NCBI RefSeq assembly: GCF_001894825.1
Contig: NZ_BCWY01000031.1
Span: 38,713-102,712, forward strand
Origin: Rhodococcus jostii NBRC 16295
Lineage (GTDB): Bacteria > Actinomycetota > Actinomycetes > Mycobacteriales > Mycobacteriaceae
Length of the DNA: 64,000 nt
Direction: 5' to 3'
Of the stretch, positions 37,549 to 48,600 are shown one piece after another (position 1 is the first letter of the stretch; every line of letters begins with the position of its first letter). The translations under genes were made by a program, and so were the position numbers. Below the pieces are notes generated by a model, which was given only the letters and a program-made list of their open reading frames with translations, ran no database searches and was not told the origin of the DNA.

Positions 37549-39074
37549 ACGTCACCTCCGCCGGGTGTCACCGACTCGACGAGCGACCACGCCTGATCGG
37601 CGGGGAGGTCGATGACCCGGTATTTTCCGGTGCCGGCGGGGGTCGCGGCGATGACGGTCGCCACGCCGGCCCGCCGCTGGAAGAACGTCTGACGGACGGT
37701 CCACCCGATGATGCCGTCGGCTTCGAGGCTGTCCCGGGCGCGGTCGAGGGAGCCGCTGCTGGTGATCAGCCAGCCGGGCAGCACCGCGTGACCGAGGCCC
37801 CGGTACCGATCCCAGGCCAGTGCCACGCCGCCGACGGCGAGGGCGACGATACCGGCCCACGCTGCCCAGAACACCGGGCGGTCGAGGATCACGAAGATCA
37901 GGGCGACGACGAGCGCGATCTCGGCGGGGATGAGCGCCCGCGTGTAGCGCCGGCGTGCGGCGACCGGGCCGTGAGCCGTGAGCGGGATCGTGGACTGCCG
38001 GTGGTCGTCGATGACGGTCGCCATCACCCGTTCGGCTTCCGCGCGCGGCGCCTGGGGGAGCAGGAGTGAGGATTCGCGCCGCTCGGCGCTCACGCCGGTC
38101 ATGACGGCGTCCAGCCGGGCCCCGCCCGCGAGCCGGAGGAGGAGCGGCTCCTTGAGGGTCGTGCCGCGCAGTCGGGCGCGATCGAGGGTGGTCTGGCGGG
38201 TCTTCAGCAGGCCGTGGCTGACGTGCAGGGTCCGGCCGTTGTCCGTCAGCCTCATGTTGCCGTAGGCCAGCAGATATCGAACGCAGGCGAGCGCGCTGGC
38301 GGCGATCAGGAGCACGACACTCCCGACGACGATCGCGAGGACGATCCCGACGCGCTCGGCGGATTCGATCCCCGCGGCCACCGTCGACGAGCGGGCGATC
38401 TTGGAGCCCAACCCGTACTGGAATGCGAGACCGACGATCGCGGCGATGGTCACCACCCCGGTCACCGAGAACGGGGCGTAGCGCACCCACGCCGGTGTCC
38501 AGTGGCCGATCTCGGTCACCGCGGGCTCCCGGGTGACCGCGGTGTGCTCGACCTCGGCAGCGGACTGGCGGGTGAGAAGAGCGGCGCGGAGGTCGGGAAC
38601 CAGACCGGCGGAGAGTGCGTTGAGTTCGAACTTCGCCGCGTCGGGCTTCGACCCCACCTGCTGGCCGGTGCCGATGCGCACGATCGACAGACCGAGCAGC
38701 CGATGCAGGACGCCCGCCTCCACGTCGACGGACCGGATGCGGTTACGCGGAACGGACAGCAGGCGTTTCCGGAAGAGGCCCTGCCGCAGTTGCACGTGCA
38801 CCGGCCCGATGCGGTAGCTGGTCGTGAACCAGCGGGAGATGCCGAACACCACGAACACCACGACAGCGACGAGACTCCACACATGGTTGCCGCTCTGGGT
38901 GCCGATGACCAGTGAGATCAGCAAGACGGGCAGGAGTTTGACGATCTCGTCGACGGGGTGGACGAGCAGCATCCGGCGGTCCAGGCGCAGCCAGGGCTGC
39001 TCCTCCTCCGCCGCGACCGCGGCCTCGCCGTGCGCGATGGGAGGCGCGACCCCCGGTTCCGGTGCCGCACTCAC
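37533..39074 (-). CDS. Membrane protein with bacterial PH (DUF304) domains, YdbT-like
   Basis: A 513-residue membrane protein with repeated bPH2/DUF304 modules, the pattern of Bacillus YdbT. Helix pairs occur near residues 40-75 (VIKLLPVLLISLVIG; LVAVVVFVVFGI), about 200-260 and about 370-410. Each is followed by a PH-like module, for example RIGPVHVQLRQGLFRKRLLSVPRNRIRSVDV and GNMRLTDNGRTLHVSHGLL (each quoted in part). Function is unknown; YdbS/YdbT in Bacillus are linked to resistance to antimicrobial peptides. The GTG start overlaps the stop of the preceding smaller PH gene as GTGA. Confidence 0.85.
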   Translation of the reverse strand: MSAAPEPGVAPPIAHGEAAVAAEEEQPWLRLDRRMLLVHPVDEIVKLLPVLLISLVIGTQSGNHVWSLVAVVVFVVFGISRWFTTSYRIGPVHVQLRQGLFRKRLLSVPRNRIRSVDVEAGVLHRLLGLSIVRIGTGQQVGSKPDAAKFELNALSAGLVPDLRAALLTRQSAAEVEHTAVTREPAVTEIGHWTPAWVRYAPFSVTGVVTIAAIVGLAFQYGLGSKIARSSTVAAGIESAERVGIVLAIVVGSVVLLIAASALACVRYLLAYGNMRLTDNGRTLHVSHGLLKTRQTTLDRARLRGTTLKEPLLLRLAGGARLDAVMTGVSAERRESSLLLPQAPRAEAERVMATVIDDHRQSTIPLTAHGPVAARRRYTRALIPAEIALVVALIFVILDRPVFWAAWAGIVALAVGGVALAWDRYRGLGHAVLPGWLITSSGSLDRARDSLEADGIIGWTVRQTFFQRRAGVATVIAATPAGTGKYRVIDLPADQAWSLVESVTPGGGDVWARH

Positions 39075-39571
39075 GTGGCGTCACCGACATTGGTGCCCGC
39101 GATCTCGGTGAGGCGCGCGACGGTGCGCTCGGCGGTGTCCTGATCGAGGGCGGAGATCTTGACGGCACCGGCGGACGAGGCCGTCGTGACCGTGACGGTC
39201 GCGAGACCGAGCATGCGGTCGATGGGTCCGCGTTCGGTGTCGACGGTCTGGATGCGGGAGATCGGCGCGATGCGTCGTTCCTGGGTGAACCAGCCGCTGC
39301 GGGTGTAGACCGCGGTGTCGCTGATCTCCCAGCGGTGCACGCGGTACCGCCAGATGGGGACGACCGCGATGTGGACGATCGCGAGTACGACGGTGATCGC
39401 GAGAACCGTCACGTGGATCCAGACCGGCCACCAGTGAAAGACCAGAGCGACAACTTGCGCGACGAAGACGGGAAGCCACAGAAGGGCTGCATTGATCGCC
39501 CACAGTCGCTTGGCCTTGGGGCTGGGCCGCCACAGCGGCTCCGCCATCGTGACGGTGGTGGGCACACTCAT
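39071..39571 (-). CDS. Small PH-domain (DUF304) membrane protein, YdbS-like
   Basis: A 166-residue protein with two membrane helices (ALLWLPVFVAQVVALVF and HVTVLAITVVLAIVHIAVV) followed by one DUF304 PH-like domain: WRYRVHRWEISDTAVYTRSG, ISRIQTVDTERGPIDRM, and LGLATVTVTTASS. This is the YdbS half of a YdbS-YdbT pair. The frame is open further upstream, but ATG 39571 is the first sensible start. The TGA stop overlaps the next gene's GTG. It leads the minus-strand operon ending in udgB. Confidence 0.85.
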   Translation of the reverse strand: MSVPTTVTMAEPLWRPSPKAKRLWAINAALLWLPVFVAQVVALVFHWWPVWIHVTVLAITVVLAIVHIAVVPIWRYRVHRWEISDTAVYTRSGWFTQERRIAPISRIQTVDTERGPIDRMLGLATVTVTTASSAGAVKISALDQDTAERTVARLTEIAGTNVGDAT

Positions 39572-39654
39572 GCCCCTACTTTGGCCGTGCCCCGGCATTC
39601 TGTCGAGAACCGACCTATCGTGGGAGGACCCCCCGAAGCGAAAGGAGCGCAGAC

Positions 39655-39840
39655 ATGACGTCATTCGATGCGGCCGATTCTCCGGAGGTTCCCGAGGCAG
39701 ACCGGCTCGAGCAGGAACTCGCCGTCGACGACGACAGTTCCGACGAGGTGGAAGAAGTGTCGTCACTGGAGGTGAACGAGGCGGACGCGGCCGAGCAGAG
39801 CCGGGCCGTTCCCGTCGACGAGGACTACCCGCGCGGGTAG
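39655..39840 (+). CDS. Small acidic protein, 61 residues
   Basis: A very acidic protein (about one third Asp/Glu), for example [20 protein letters not shown] and ending VDEDYPRG. It has a strong Shine-Dalgarno AAAGGAG at 39640-39646, eight bases before the ATG. It has no cysteine and no membrane segment, and is probably disordered. I believe similar small acidic proteins occur before fbiC in related genera but cannot confirm this. Function unknown. Confidence 0.72.
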   Translation: MTSFDAADSPEVPEADRLEQELAVDDDSSDEVEEVSSLEVNEADAAEQSRAVPVDEDYPRG

Positions 39841-39940
39841 CGATCCTCGCCGCTCGCGGGAGTCTGGGTGGCACTGGCTGTCACCGATGGCGCATGATCG
39901 CTGGGTGACCCATTCAGGTGAAGAATCCGGCCGGCCCACG

Positions 39941-42510
<2,570 letters not shown>

Positions 42511-42514
<4 letters not shown>

Positions 42515-43272
42515 GCGAGACGGATCGCCTCGGCGACGACACGGTGGTCACCATCCTGGATCGTGCGGCGCGGGGCATCAACCCGGTCCTCGATCTGGCC
42601 CTCACGGACCCGTTCGGCATCAAGGCCCGGACGTTCGGCCCGACCGCGGAGGAACGTGGCGCGGCGGAGGCGTTGCTCGACGGCATCGCCTGGATCCTCG
42701 ACACCATCCAGGTGCCGGGGACGGCGTCGTGGGAGAAGGCCGGCGACGACGAGCGGGCGCGGTGGTGGGTGACCCGGATCGGCGCGATCAACACGCTGGC
42801 GGTTGCGTTTCCGGGCGTGTTCGGTGTGCTCCTCAACCGGCTCCCGATCCAGGACGTGCTCGGCTTCGCGAACCAGGCCGTCGTACTCGTCGCCGTGGCC
42901 CGGGAACACGGCGTGACGGAACGGTCCGATCAGGTGAACCTGCTGGCGTCCGTGCTCTGCACGCGCGAGACGGACGCGCGCGCCGGCACTGCGGGACGAA
43001 CCGGTTCCGCGGACGAGGGGTCGCTGTGGCTGCCGTTCCCACTGATCGGTGCCCTGTGGCGCACCGCCCGCACCGTGCGCGCACTCAGCGACGAACTCGA
43101 CAAGCGTCCGCGACCGGGCCGGACCTCCACGCTGCTCGGGAACATCCCGGTGATCGGTGTCGTGGCCGGGTATCTCGGCGAACGGGGTGCGCTGGTGAGA
43201 GCCGCGAAACAGGGGGAGAAGTGGATCGCGTCCCGGGCATCGCGTCCCGCATCGGTGCGCGTGGTCAGGTAA
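42511..43272 (+). CDS. Unknown protein coupled to fbiC
   Basis: A 253-residue protein that I do not recognise. It begins [21 protein letters not shown] and has a mixed helical pattern with hydrophobic segments near residues 90-115 ([36 protein letters not shown]) and at 205-225 ([22 protein letters not shown]), so it may attach to or cross the membrane. No catalytic motif is visible. The ATG overlaps the fbiC stop as ATGA, and fdxC follows 108 bases later. The coupling suggests a role with FO/F420 synthesis, but this is only inference. Confidence 0.8.
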
Positions 43273-43380
43273 CCCTCACCGCAGAGAGGTCGACCGGGCA
43301 GGCGATAATAGGGTCTTCCGCGGGGTACAAGCGGCCCGTACCTCGTGCTTACTCGTGTCAGAAAGGCAGGGAGAGCGGCA

Positions 43381-43704
43381 GTGCCCTACACGATTGCTGA
43401 ACCGTGCGTGGATGTGTTGGACAAGGCGTGTATCGAGGAATGCCCTGTCGACTGCATCTACGAGGGCGGGCGGATGCTCTACATCCATCCGGACGAATGT
43501 GTGGACTGCGGCGCCTGTGAACCCGTCTGCCCCGTCGAAGCCATCTTCTACGAAGACGACGTCCCGGACCAGTGGAACGGCTACATCGCCGCGAACGTCG
43601 ACTTCTTCGACGACCTCGGTTCCCCCGGCGGTGCGGCGAAGCTGGGCAAGGTCGACTACGACCCGCCGTTCATCAAGGCTCTGCCCCCCATGGGCGAGGA
43701 CTAG
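43381..43704 (+). CDS. fdxC: Seven-iron ferredoxin FdxC
   Basis: A 107-residue ferredoxin with one 3Fe-4S and one 4Fe-4S cluster. Cysteines for the first are in [19 protein letters not shown], and for the second in [18 protein letters not shown]. The length and the C-terminal region ([19 protein letters not shown]) match actinobacterial FdxA/FdxC proteins. It carries low-potential electrons; partners are not shown but radical-SAM FbiC lies one gene upstream. The GTG start has GGGAGAG at about 43369-43375. The stop is two bases before dapC. Confidence 0.93.
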   Translation: MPYTIAEPCVDVLDKACIEECPVDCIYEGGRMLYIHPDECVDCGACEPVCPVEAIFYEDDVPDQWNGYIAANVDFFDDLGSPGGAAKLGKVDYDPPFIKALPPMGED

Positions 43705-43706
43705 AT

Positions 43707-44807
43707 GTGCCTCGTATCTCGGTAGCCAAAGCTCTCCCCGACTTTCCGTGGGACTCACTCGAGTCGGCGAAGGCAAAGGCCTTCGCGCATCCGGGCGGCA
43801 TCGTCAACCTGTCGGTGGGGACCCCGGTCGATCCTGTCGCGCCGATCATCCAGGAGGCGCTGACCGCGGTCGCTGCGGTGCCGGGATATCCGACGACGCA
43901 CGGCACGGACGAACTGCGCAACGCGGCGGTCGAGGCCCTGCGCCGCCGCTTCGGGATCACCGGAATCGATCCGGCGGCGGTGCTGCCCGCGATCGGCACC
44001 AAGGAGCTCATCGCCTGGCTGCCACGCCTTCTCGGGCTCGGCGCCGAGGACCTCGTCGTCATTCCGGAGTTGGCGTACCCCACGTACGAGGTGGGTGCGT
44101 TGCTCGCCGGGGCGCGGGTGATCCGCGCCGACGGGCTCAACCGGCTCGGGCCCGAGGGCGCGTCGCTGATCTTCGTGAACTCGCCGTCCAACCCCACCGG
44201 CAAGGTGCTCGGGCTCGAGCATCTGCGCAAGGTGGTCGACTGGGCGCGGCAACGCGGTGCCATCGTCGCCTCCGACGAGTGCTACCTCGGGTTGACCTGG
44301 GAGGGCGAGGCGCTCTCGATCCTCGACGAGCGGGTGAACGACGGCGACCTCACCGGGCTCCTCGCGGTGCACTCGCTGTCCAAGACGTCCAATCTCGCGA
44401 GCTACCGTGCGGGATTCGTCACCGGTGACCCGGCGTTGGTGGCCGAACTCCTCGAGGTCCGAAAGCACGCGGGCATGATGGTGCCGCTGCCGATCCAGTC
44501 GGCGATGACCGCCGCGCTGAGCGACGACGACCACGAGAACGAGCAGCGTGAGCGGTACCGCCGCCGCCGCGAGATCCTCCTCGCCGCGGTGCGGGGCGCC
44601 GGGTTCACCGTCGACAACTCCGAAGCCGGGCTGTACCTGTGGGCCACCCGCGGCGAAGCCTGCCGGGACACCGTCGAATGGTTCGCCGAACGCGGCATTC
44701 TCGTGGCACCCGGGGAGTTCTACGGGCCCGGCGGAGGCACGCACGTGCGCATCGCCCTCACCGCCAGTGACGAACGGATCGCGGCCGCGGCGGAACGACT
44801 GGTCTGA
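43707..44807 (+). CDS. dapC: Succinyldiaminopimelate transaminase DapC
   Basis: A 366-residue class I/II PLP aminotransferase. The lysine that binds PLP is in HSLSKTSNLASYRAGFV near residue 228; other family parts are NLSVGTPVDPV, GYPTTHGTDELRNA, ELAYPTYEVGALLA, NSPSNPTGKVL and the C-terminal APGEFYGPGGGTHVRIALT with the carboxylate-binding Arg. In M. tuberculosis the equivalent (Rv1178) follows fdxC (Rv1177) and acts in lysine/meso-diaminopimelate synthesis for peptidoglycan. GTG 43707 is used; GAGGA lies at 43696-43700. A hairpin right after the stop ends the unit. Confidence 0.87.
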   Translation: MPRISVAKALPDFPWDSLESAKAKAFAHPGGIVNLSVGTPVDPVAPIIQEALTAVAAVPGYPTTHGTDELRNAAVEALRRRFGITGIDPAAVLPAIGTKELIAWLPRLLGLGAEDLVVIPELAYPTYEVGALLAGARVIRADGLNRLGPEGASLIFVNSPSNPTGKVLGLEHLRKVVDWARQRGAIVASDECYLGLTWEGEALSILDERVNDGDLTGLLAVHSLSKTSNLASYRAGFVTGDPALVAELLEVRKHAGMMVPLPIQSAMTAALSDDDHENEQRERYRRRREILLAAVRGAGFTVDNSEAGLYLWATRGEACRDTVEWFAERGILVAPGEFYGPGGGTHVRIALTASDERIAAAAERLV

Positions 44808-44808
44808 C

Positions 44809-44837
44809 CCGAGTCGGCCCTGTGCGGGCCGACTCGG
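44809..44837 (+). terminator. 12-bp hairpin after dapC
   Basis: CCGAGTCGGCCC at 44809-44820 pairs perfectly with GGGCCGACTCGG at 44826-44837 around the loop TGTGC. It begins one base after the dapC stop, so it is very probably the terminator of the fbiC-fdxC-dapC region. Confidence 0.85.
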
Positions 44838-44852
44838 TGTCAGGATTGTGCG

Positions 44853-45734
44853 GTGACCCTCGACGACGTCGCCGACGAGCTGTACGGCCTCGACCCCGGC
44901 GAGTTCGTCGAGGCCCGCACCGCGCAGGTGAGCGCGGCGCGGGAGAACAAGGACCGGGCGCTGGCCACCGAGATCGGGAAACTGCGGAAGCCGACGGTCG
45001 TCGGCTGGCTCGTCAACCTGCTCGCCCGTGAGCTGCCCGACGAGGTCGGTGCGCTCCTCGCCCTCGGTGACGCCCTCCGTGACGCGCAACGGCACCTGTC
45101 CGGCCCGGACCTCCGGCGGTTGACGACGCAACGGCAGCAGGTGGTCCGCGCGTTGGCGCGCAAGGCCGGTGAACTCGCCGCCGAGCGCGGCCGGACCGTC
45201 GGGGAGGACGCGCTACGCGATGTCGGGCAGACGTTGCACGCCGCCCTCGCCGACGCCGAGACCGCCGAACAGGTGCGGCATGGCCGGGTGGTGACGGCGG
45301 CGACCTACAGCGGGTTCGGACCGGCCGGACTCGCCGTCGTCCGGGGAAAGACCACGAAGAAGGGTGCGAAGCCCGAACCCGCCCCCACGCCTTCGGCCGA
45401 GAAATCGAAGAAAAAGTCGGCGGAACGTGACCGCGACGCCGAACGCACGGCCGCCGAGGCGGAACTGGCGGACGCCACGGGGAACGCCGACGAGGCCCGC
45501 GCCGCGCTGCACGACGCGAACGCGGAGCTGGAGCAGGCACGATCCACGCTGACCGAGATCGACCACCGGATCGAGGAATTGCGCGCCGAACTCGACCACG
45601 CCGAACAGGAGCGGCAGTTCACGCGGAACGCCGAGAAGGCGTCGGCGGAGGTCGTGCACCGGGGAGAACGCGATGTGGAGGCGGCGGAGCGGCGGGTCGA
45701 GGAGGCTCGGCGCGCTCTCGACGATTTCGGCTGA
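44853..45734 (+). CDS. Coiled-coil protein of unknown function
   Basis: A 293-residue actinobacterial protein of unknown function. Residues 1-130 are helical with conserved-looking LYGLDPGEFVEARTAQVSAA and LRKPTVVGWLVNLLAREL. A basic linker (KKGAKPEPAPTP; KSKKKSAERDRDAE) follows. Residues about 195-290 form a long charged coiled coil (ELEQARSTLTEIDHRIEELR). It has no signal or membrane segment. The GTG start lies 15 bases after the dapC terminator, so it must have its own promoter, perhaps giving a nearly leaderless message. Confidence 0.8.
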   Translation: MTLDDVADELYGLDPGEFVEARTAQVSAARENKDRALATEIGKLRKPTVVGWLVNLLARELPDEVGALLALGDALRDAQRHLSGPDLRRLTTQRQQVVRALARKAGELAAERGRTVGEDALRDVGQTLHAALADAETAEQVRHGRVVTAATYSGFGPAGLAVVRGKTTKKGAKPEPAPTPSAEKSKKKSAERDRDAERTAAEAELADATGNADEARAALHDANAELEQARSTLTEIDHRIEELRAELDHAEQERQFTRNAEKASAEVVHRGERDVEAAERRVEEARRALDDFG

Positions 45735-45750
45735 GAAGCGTGCCGAACCC

Positions 45751-45781
45751 TTGACCTCCAGCGCGCTCGAGGTCTTAGCCT
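45751..45781 (+). promoter_or_regulatory. Candidate leaderless promoter of the PPOX gene
   Basis: TTGACC at 45751-45756 and TAGCCT at 45776-45781, 19 bases apart, fit a housekeeping actinobacterial promoter. Transcription would start near 45788, the A of the ATG, giving a leaderless mRNA. No Shine-Dalgarno is present before that ATG, which agrees. Confidence 0.55.
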
Positions 45782-45787
45782 GATTCC

Positions 45788-46201
45788 ATGTCTTTCACCC
45801 AGCAGGAACTCGACTACCTGGCATCACAACGCCTCGGCCGGCTCGCGACGGTGCAACCGGGCGGAACCTTGCAGGTCAGTCCCGTCGGCTTCCACTACAA
45901 CGCCGACACGTCCACGATCGACATCCAGGGCTACAACATGGCGGCGAGCCGGAAGTTCCGCAACGTCGCCGACAACGGAAAGGTGGCGTTCGTCGTGGAC
46001 GACGTGCCCTCCGTCGACCCGTGGCGGGTCCGGTGCGTCGAAATCCGCGGGCACGCCGAGGCCCTCGACGCCGAGGCCGCGCAGGCCGACGGACTCGGCG
46101 GCCCGACCATCCGCATCCGCCCCGAACGCATCATCAGCTTCGGTCTCGGCGCCACCGACCAGGACGTCCACCAACTCGTCTCGAACGCACGCGACGTGTA
46201 G
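45788..46201 (+). CDS. PPOX-class F420-dependent oxidoreductase family protein
   Basis: A 137-residue split-beta-barrel protein of the pyridoxamine-phosphate-oxidase-like superfamily, in the subgroup that binds F420 (MSMEG_5819-type). Family segments are LASQRLGRLATVQPGGTLQVSP at the start, GYNMAASRKFRNVADN, VAFVVDDVPSVDPWRVRCVEIRG (in part) and IRIRPERIISFGL. It is likely a homodimeric cytoplasmic reductase; the substrate is not known. It lies 3 kb from fbiC, which makes the F420 precursor, consistent with use of this cofactor. Confidence 0.85.
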   Translation: MSFTQQELDYLASQRLGRLATVQPGGTLQVSPVGFHYNADTSTIDIQGYNMAASRKFRNVADNGKVAFVVDDVPSVDPWRVRCVEIRGHAEALDAEAAQADGLGGPTIRIRPERIISFGLGATDQDVHQLVSNARDV

Positions 46202-46208
46202 AGGCGAC

Positions 46209-46802
46209 CTAGGCGACGTCCGGACGGTAGCCGGCCGCGAGCACGGCGACGGTGGCCGGCGGCGTCAGGACGGTGGCGGTCCCGGAGGCCGGACGCGTCG
46301 AGGGTGCCGCGTAGCCGTCCTCCGACCACGGGACGACGGTCTCACCCAGTACGAGGGCGGGGCCGCCGTCGACGAGCGTGAAGGTGCCGGGCGGCAACGA
46401 CGACCACGCGGCCTCGTGGGTGCGCTGGTGGGAGCCGTCGAGTCGTTCACCGTGCAGCCGGGCGTCCATCTCGTCCGCGCTCGGCAGCCCGCCTCCGTGC
46501 GCCGCCCGCCAGGCGGCGCGAAAGTCGTTGTACCGCTCGTGCCTGCAGAGGGCGCACGGCCGGTGTCCGGCGGCGAGCGCCACCGCCTCGTCATGGAAGA
46601 ACAGCACCGTGTAATGGCCCTCGCTCCACTGCGGGACCGTGCGGGCCGGGTAGTCGGTGACGCAGATGATCCACCGTTTTCCGGAATGATTGCGCACGAC
46701 CGTCCGCCCGCGGTGCAGGCAGCCACGATTGCCCATGAACCGGCCGCGGAGTGGAATCGCGACGATGTCGGATCGGGGTGACACGCGGTTCCGTTCGGCC
46801 AT
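46209..46802 (-). CDS. Conserved protein with CxxC motif, function unknown
   Basis: A 197-residue protein that I recall as a conserved but uncharacterised bacterial family. Distinct features are FMGNRGCLHRG near residue 25, a Trp-rich stretch GKRWIICVTDYPARTVPQWS, and YTVLFFHDEAVALAAGHRPC leading into ALCRHERYNDFRAAWRAAHG. The cysteines GCLH, IICV and CALC could bind zinc. No signal or membrane helix. The open frame extends upstream, but ATG 46802 is the natural start. It diverges from pruA. Confidence 0.75.
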   Translation of the reverse strand: MAERNRVSPRSDIVAIPLRGRFMGNRGCLHRGRTVVRNHSGKRWIICVTDYPARTVPQWSEGHYTVLFFHDEAVALAAGHRPCALCRHERYNDFRAAWRAAHGGGLPSADEMDARLHGERLDGSHQRTHEAAWSSLPPGTFTLVDGGPALVLGETVVPWSEDGYAAPSTRPASGTATVLTPPATVAVLAAGYRPDVA

Positions 46803-46959
46803 GTGCCGATGGTAGCCAGCCTGTCGGCGCGTCAAAACCGGATGAGTACCCCCGTACAGCGCTAACCTGGGCTCGAGGGTTCCGTTCGGACGGGTGTCCC
46901 CGTCCACCCGCGGTTCCCGGTCACAGTTCCTCACGATCTGAGGGCAGGAGGCAGCCAGA

Positions 46960-48600
46960 ATGGACGCCATCACCCAGGTTCCGGTGCCCACCAACGAGCC
47001 GGTCCACACGTACGCGCCGGGCAGTCCCGAACGGTCCCGAGTGCAATCCGCACTCACCGACATCGCCGGCAATCCCGTCGACATCCCGCACGTGATCGGG
47101 GGGAAACACCGGCACGGCAACGGCGACCGCATCGACGTGGTCCAACCCCATCGACACTCCGCCGTGCTCGGTACGCTGCGCAGCGCCACCCACGACGACG
47201 CGGCGGCGGCGGTCGAGGCCGCCGCGGCGGCGGCACCGCACTGGCGGGCGCTCTCGTTCGACGACCGGGCCGCCGTGATCCTGCGGGCCGCCGACCTGCT
47301 GTCCGGGCCGTGGCGCGAAACGGTCGCCGCGGCGACGATGCTCGGCCAGTCGAAGTCGGTGCAGCAGGCGGAGATCGACGCGCCGTGCGAGCTGATCGAC
47401 TTCTGGCGCTTCAACGTTCACTTCGCACGGCAGATCCTCGCCGACCAGCCGATCTCCTCACCCGGGGTGTGGAACCGGCTCGAGTACCGGCCGCTCGAGG
47501 GGTTCGTCTACGCGATCACCCCCTTCAACTTCAGCGCGATCGCGGGCAATCTGCCGACCGCACCGGCGCTGATGGGCAACACGGTGATCTGGAAGCCGTC
47601 GTCGACGCAGACCGTTGCCGCGTACTGGACGATGAAACTGCTCGAGGCGGCGGGACTGCCCCCGGGCGTGATCAACCTGCTCACCGGCAGCGGGCAGGCG
47701 GTGTCGGAGGTCCTCCTGAGCGACCCCCGCCTCGCCGGCATCCACTTCACCGGGTCGACCCGCACGTTCCAGCATCTGTGGAGCGAGGTGGGCGCGAACA
47801 TCGGGAAGTACGCCGGCTACCCCCGGCTGGTGGGGGAGACCGGTGGCAAGGACTTCGTGGTCGCGCACGCCTCGGCCGACGAGGACGTGCTGCGGACCGC
47901 GCTGATCCGCGGCGCATTCGAATACCAGGGTCAGAAATGTTCGGCCGCCTCCCGCGCCTACGTCCCGAAATCGCTGTGGCGGAGGATGCGCGACACGTTC
48001 ACCGCGGAAGTCGACGCCCTCACCTACGGTGACGTGACCGACCTGGAGAACTTCGGCGGGGCCCTCATCGACCGGCGCGCGTACGAGAAGAACGTCGCGG
48101 CCATCGAACGCGCCCGCAGCACCGCGGGACTCGAGATCGCCGTCGGCGGCAAGTACGACGACAGTGTCGGCTACTTCGTCCGGCCCACCGTCCTCCTGGC
48201 CGACGACCCCACCGACGAGGCGATGACCACCGAGTACTTCGGTCCGATCCTCACGGTGCACGTCTACGACGACTCGGCGCCGAACGCGTTCGCCGACGTG
48301 CTCGCCCGCGTCGACTCCGCGGCCCCCTACGCACTGACCGGCGCGGTGATCGCCGACGACCGCCAGGCCGTCGAGCAGGCTACGTCCGCGCTCCGGTTCA
48401 CCGCCGGAAACTTCTACGTCAACGACAAGCCGACGGGGGCAGTCGTCGGGCAGCAGCCGTTCGGCGGGGCCCGCGCGTCCGGCACCAACGACAAGGCCGG
48501 GTCCAAGCTCAACCTGCTGCGGTGGGTGTCGGCCCGCACCATCAAGGAGACGTTCGTCCCCGCCACCGACTACCGCTATCCGCACATGGGGACGGAATGA
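46960..48600 (+). CDS. pruA: L-glutamate gamma-semialdehyde (P5C) dehydrogenase
   Basis: A 546-residue aldehyde dehydrogenase that oxidises glutamate semialdehyde/P5C to glutamate with NAD, the second step of proline catabolism. The catalytic cysteine is in AFEYQGQKCSAASRAY near residue 327 and the glutamate is in LVGETGGKDFVVAHASADE near 293. The NAD region has YAITPFNFSAIAGNLPTAPA and the C-terminus has FGGARASGTNDKAGS. ATG 46960 has GGCAGGAGG at about 46943-46951. The stop overlaps pruB, forming the pruAB operon. Confidence 0.94.
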   Translation: MDAITQVPVPTNEPVHTYAPGSPERSRVQSALTDIAGNPVDIPHVIGGKHRHGNGDRIDVVQPHRHSAVLGTLRSATHDDAAAAVEAAAAAAPHWRALSFDDRAAVILRAADLLSGPWRETVAAATMLGQSKSVQQAEIDAPCELIDFWRFNVHFARQILADQPISSPGVWNRLEYRPLEGFVYAITPFNFSAIAGNLPTAPALMGNTVIWKPSSTQTVAAYWTMKLLEAAGLPPGVINLLTGSGQAVSEVLLSDPRLAGIHFTGSTRTFQHLWSEVGANIGKYAGYPRLVGETGGKDFVVAHASADEDVLRTALIRGAFEYQGQKCSAASRAYVPKSLWRRMRDTFTAEVDALTYGDVTDLENFGGALIDRRAYEKNVAAIERARSTAGLEIAVGGKYDDSVGYFVRPTVLLADDPTDEAMTTEYFGPILTVHVYDDSAPNAFADVLARVDSAAPYALTGAVIADDRQAVEQATSALRFTAGNFYVNDKPTGAVVGQQPFGGARASGTNDKAGSKLNLLRWVSARTIKETFVPATDYRYPHMGTE

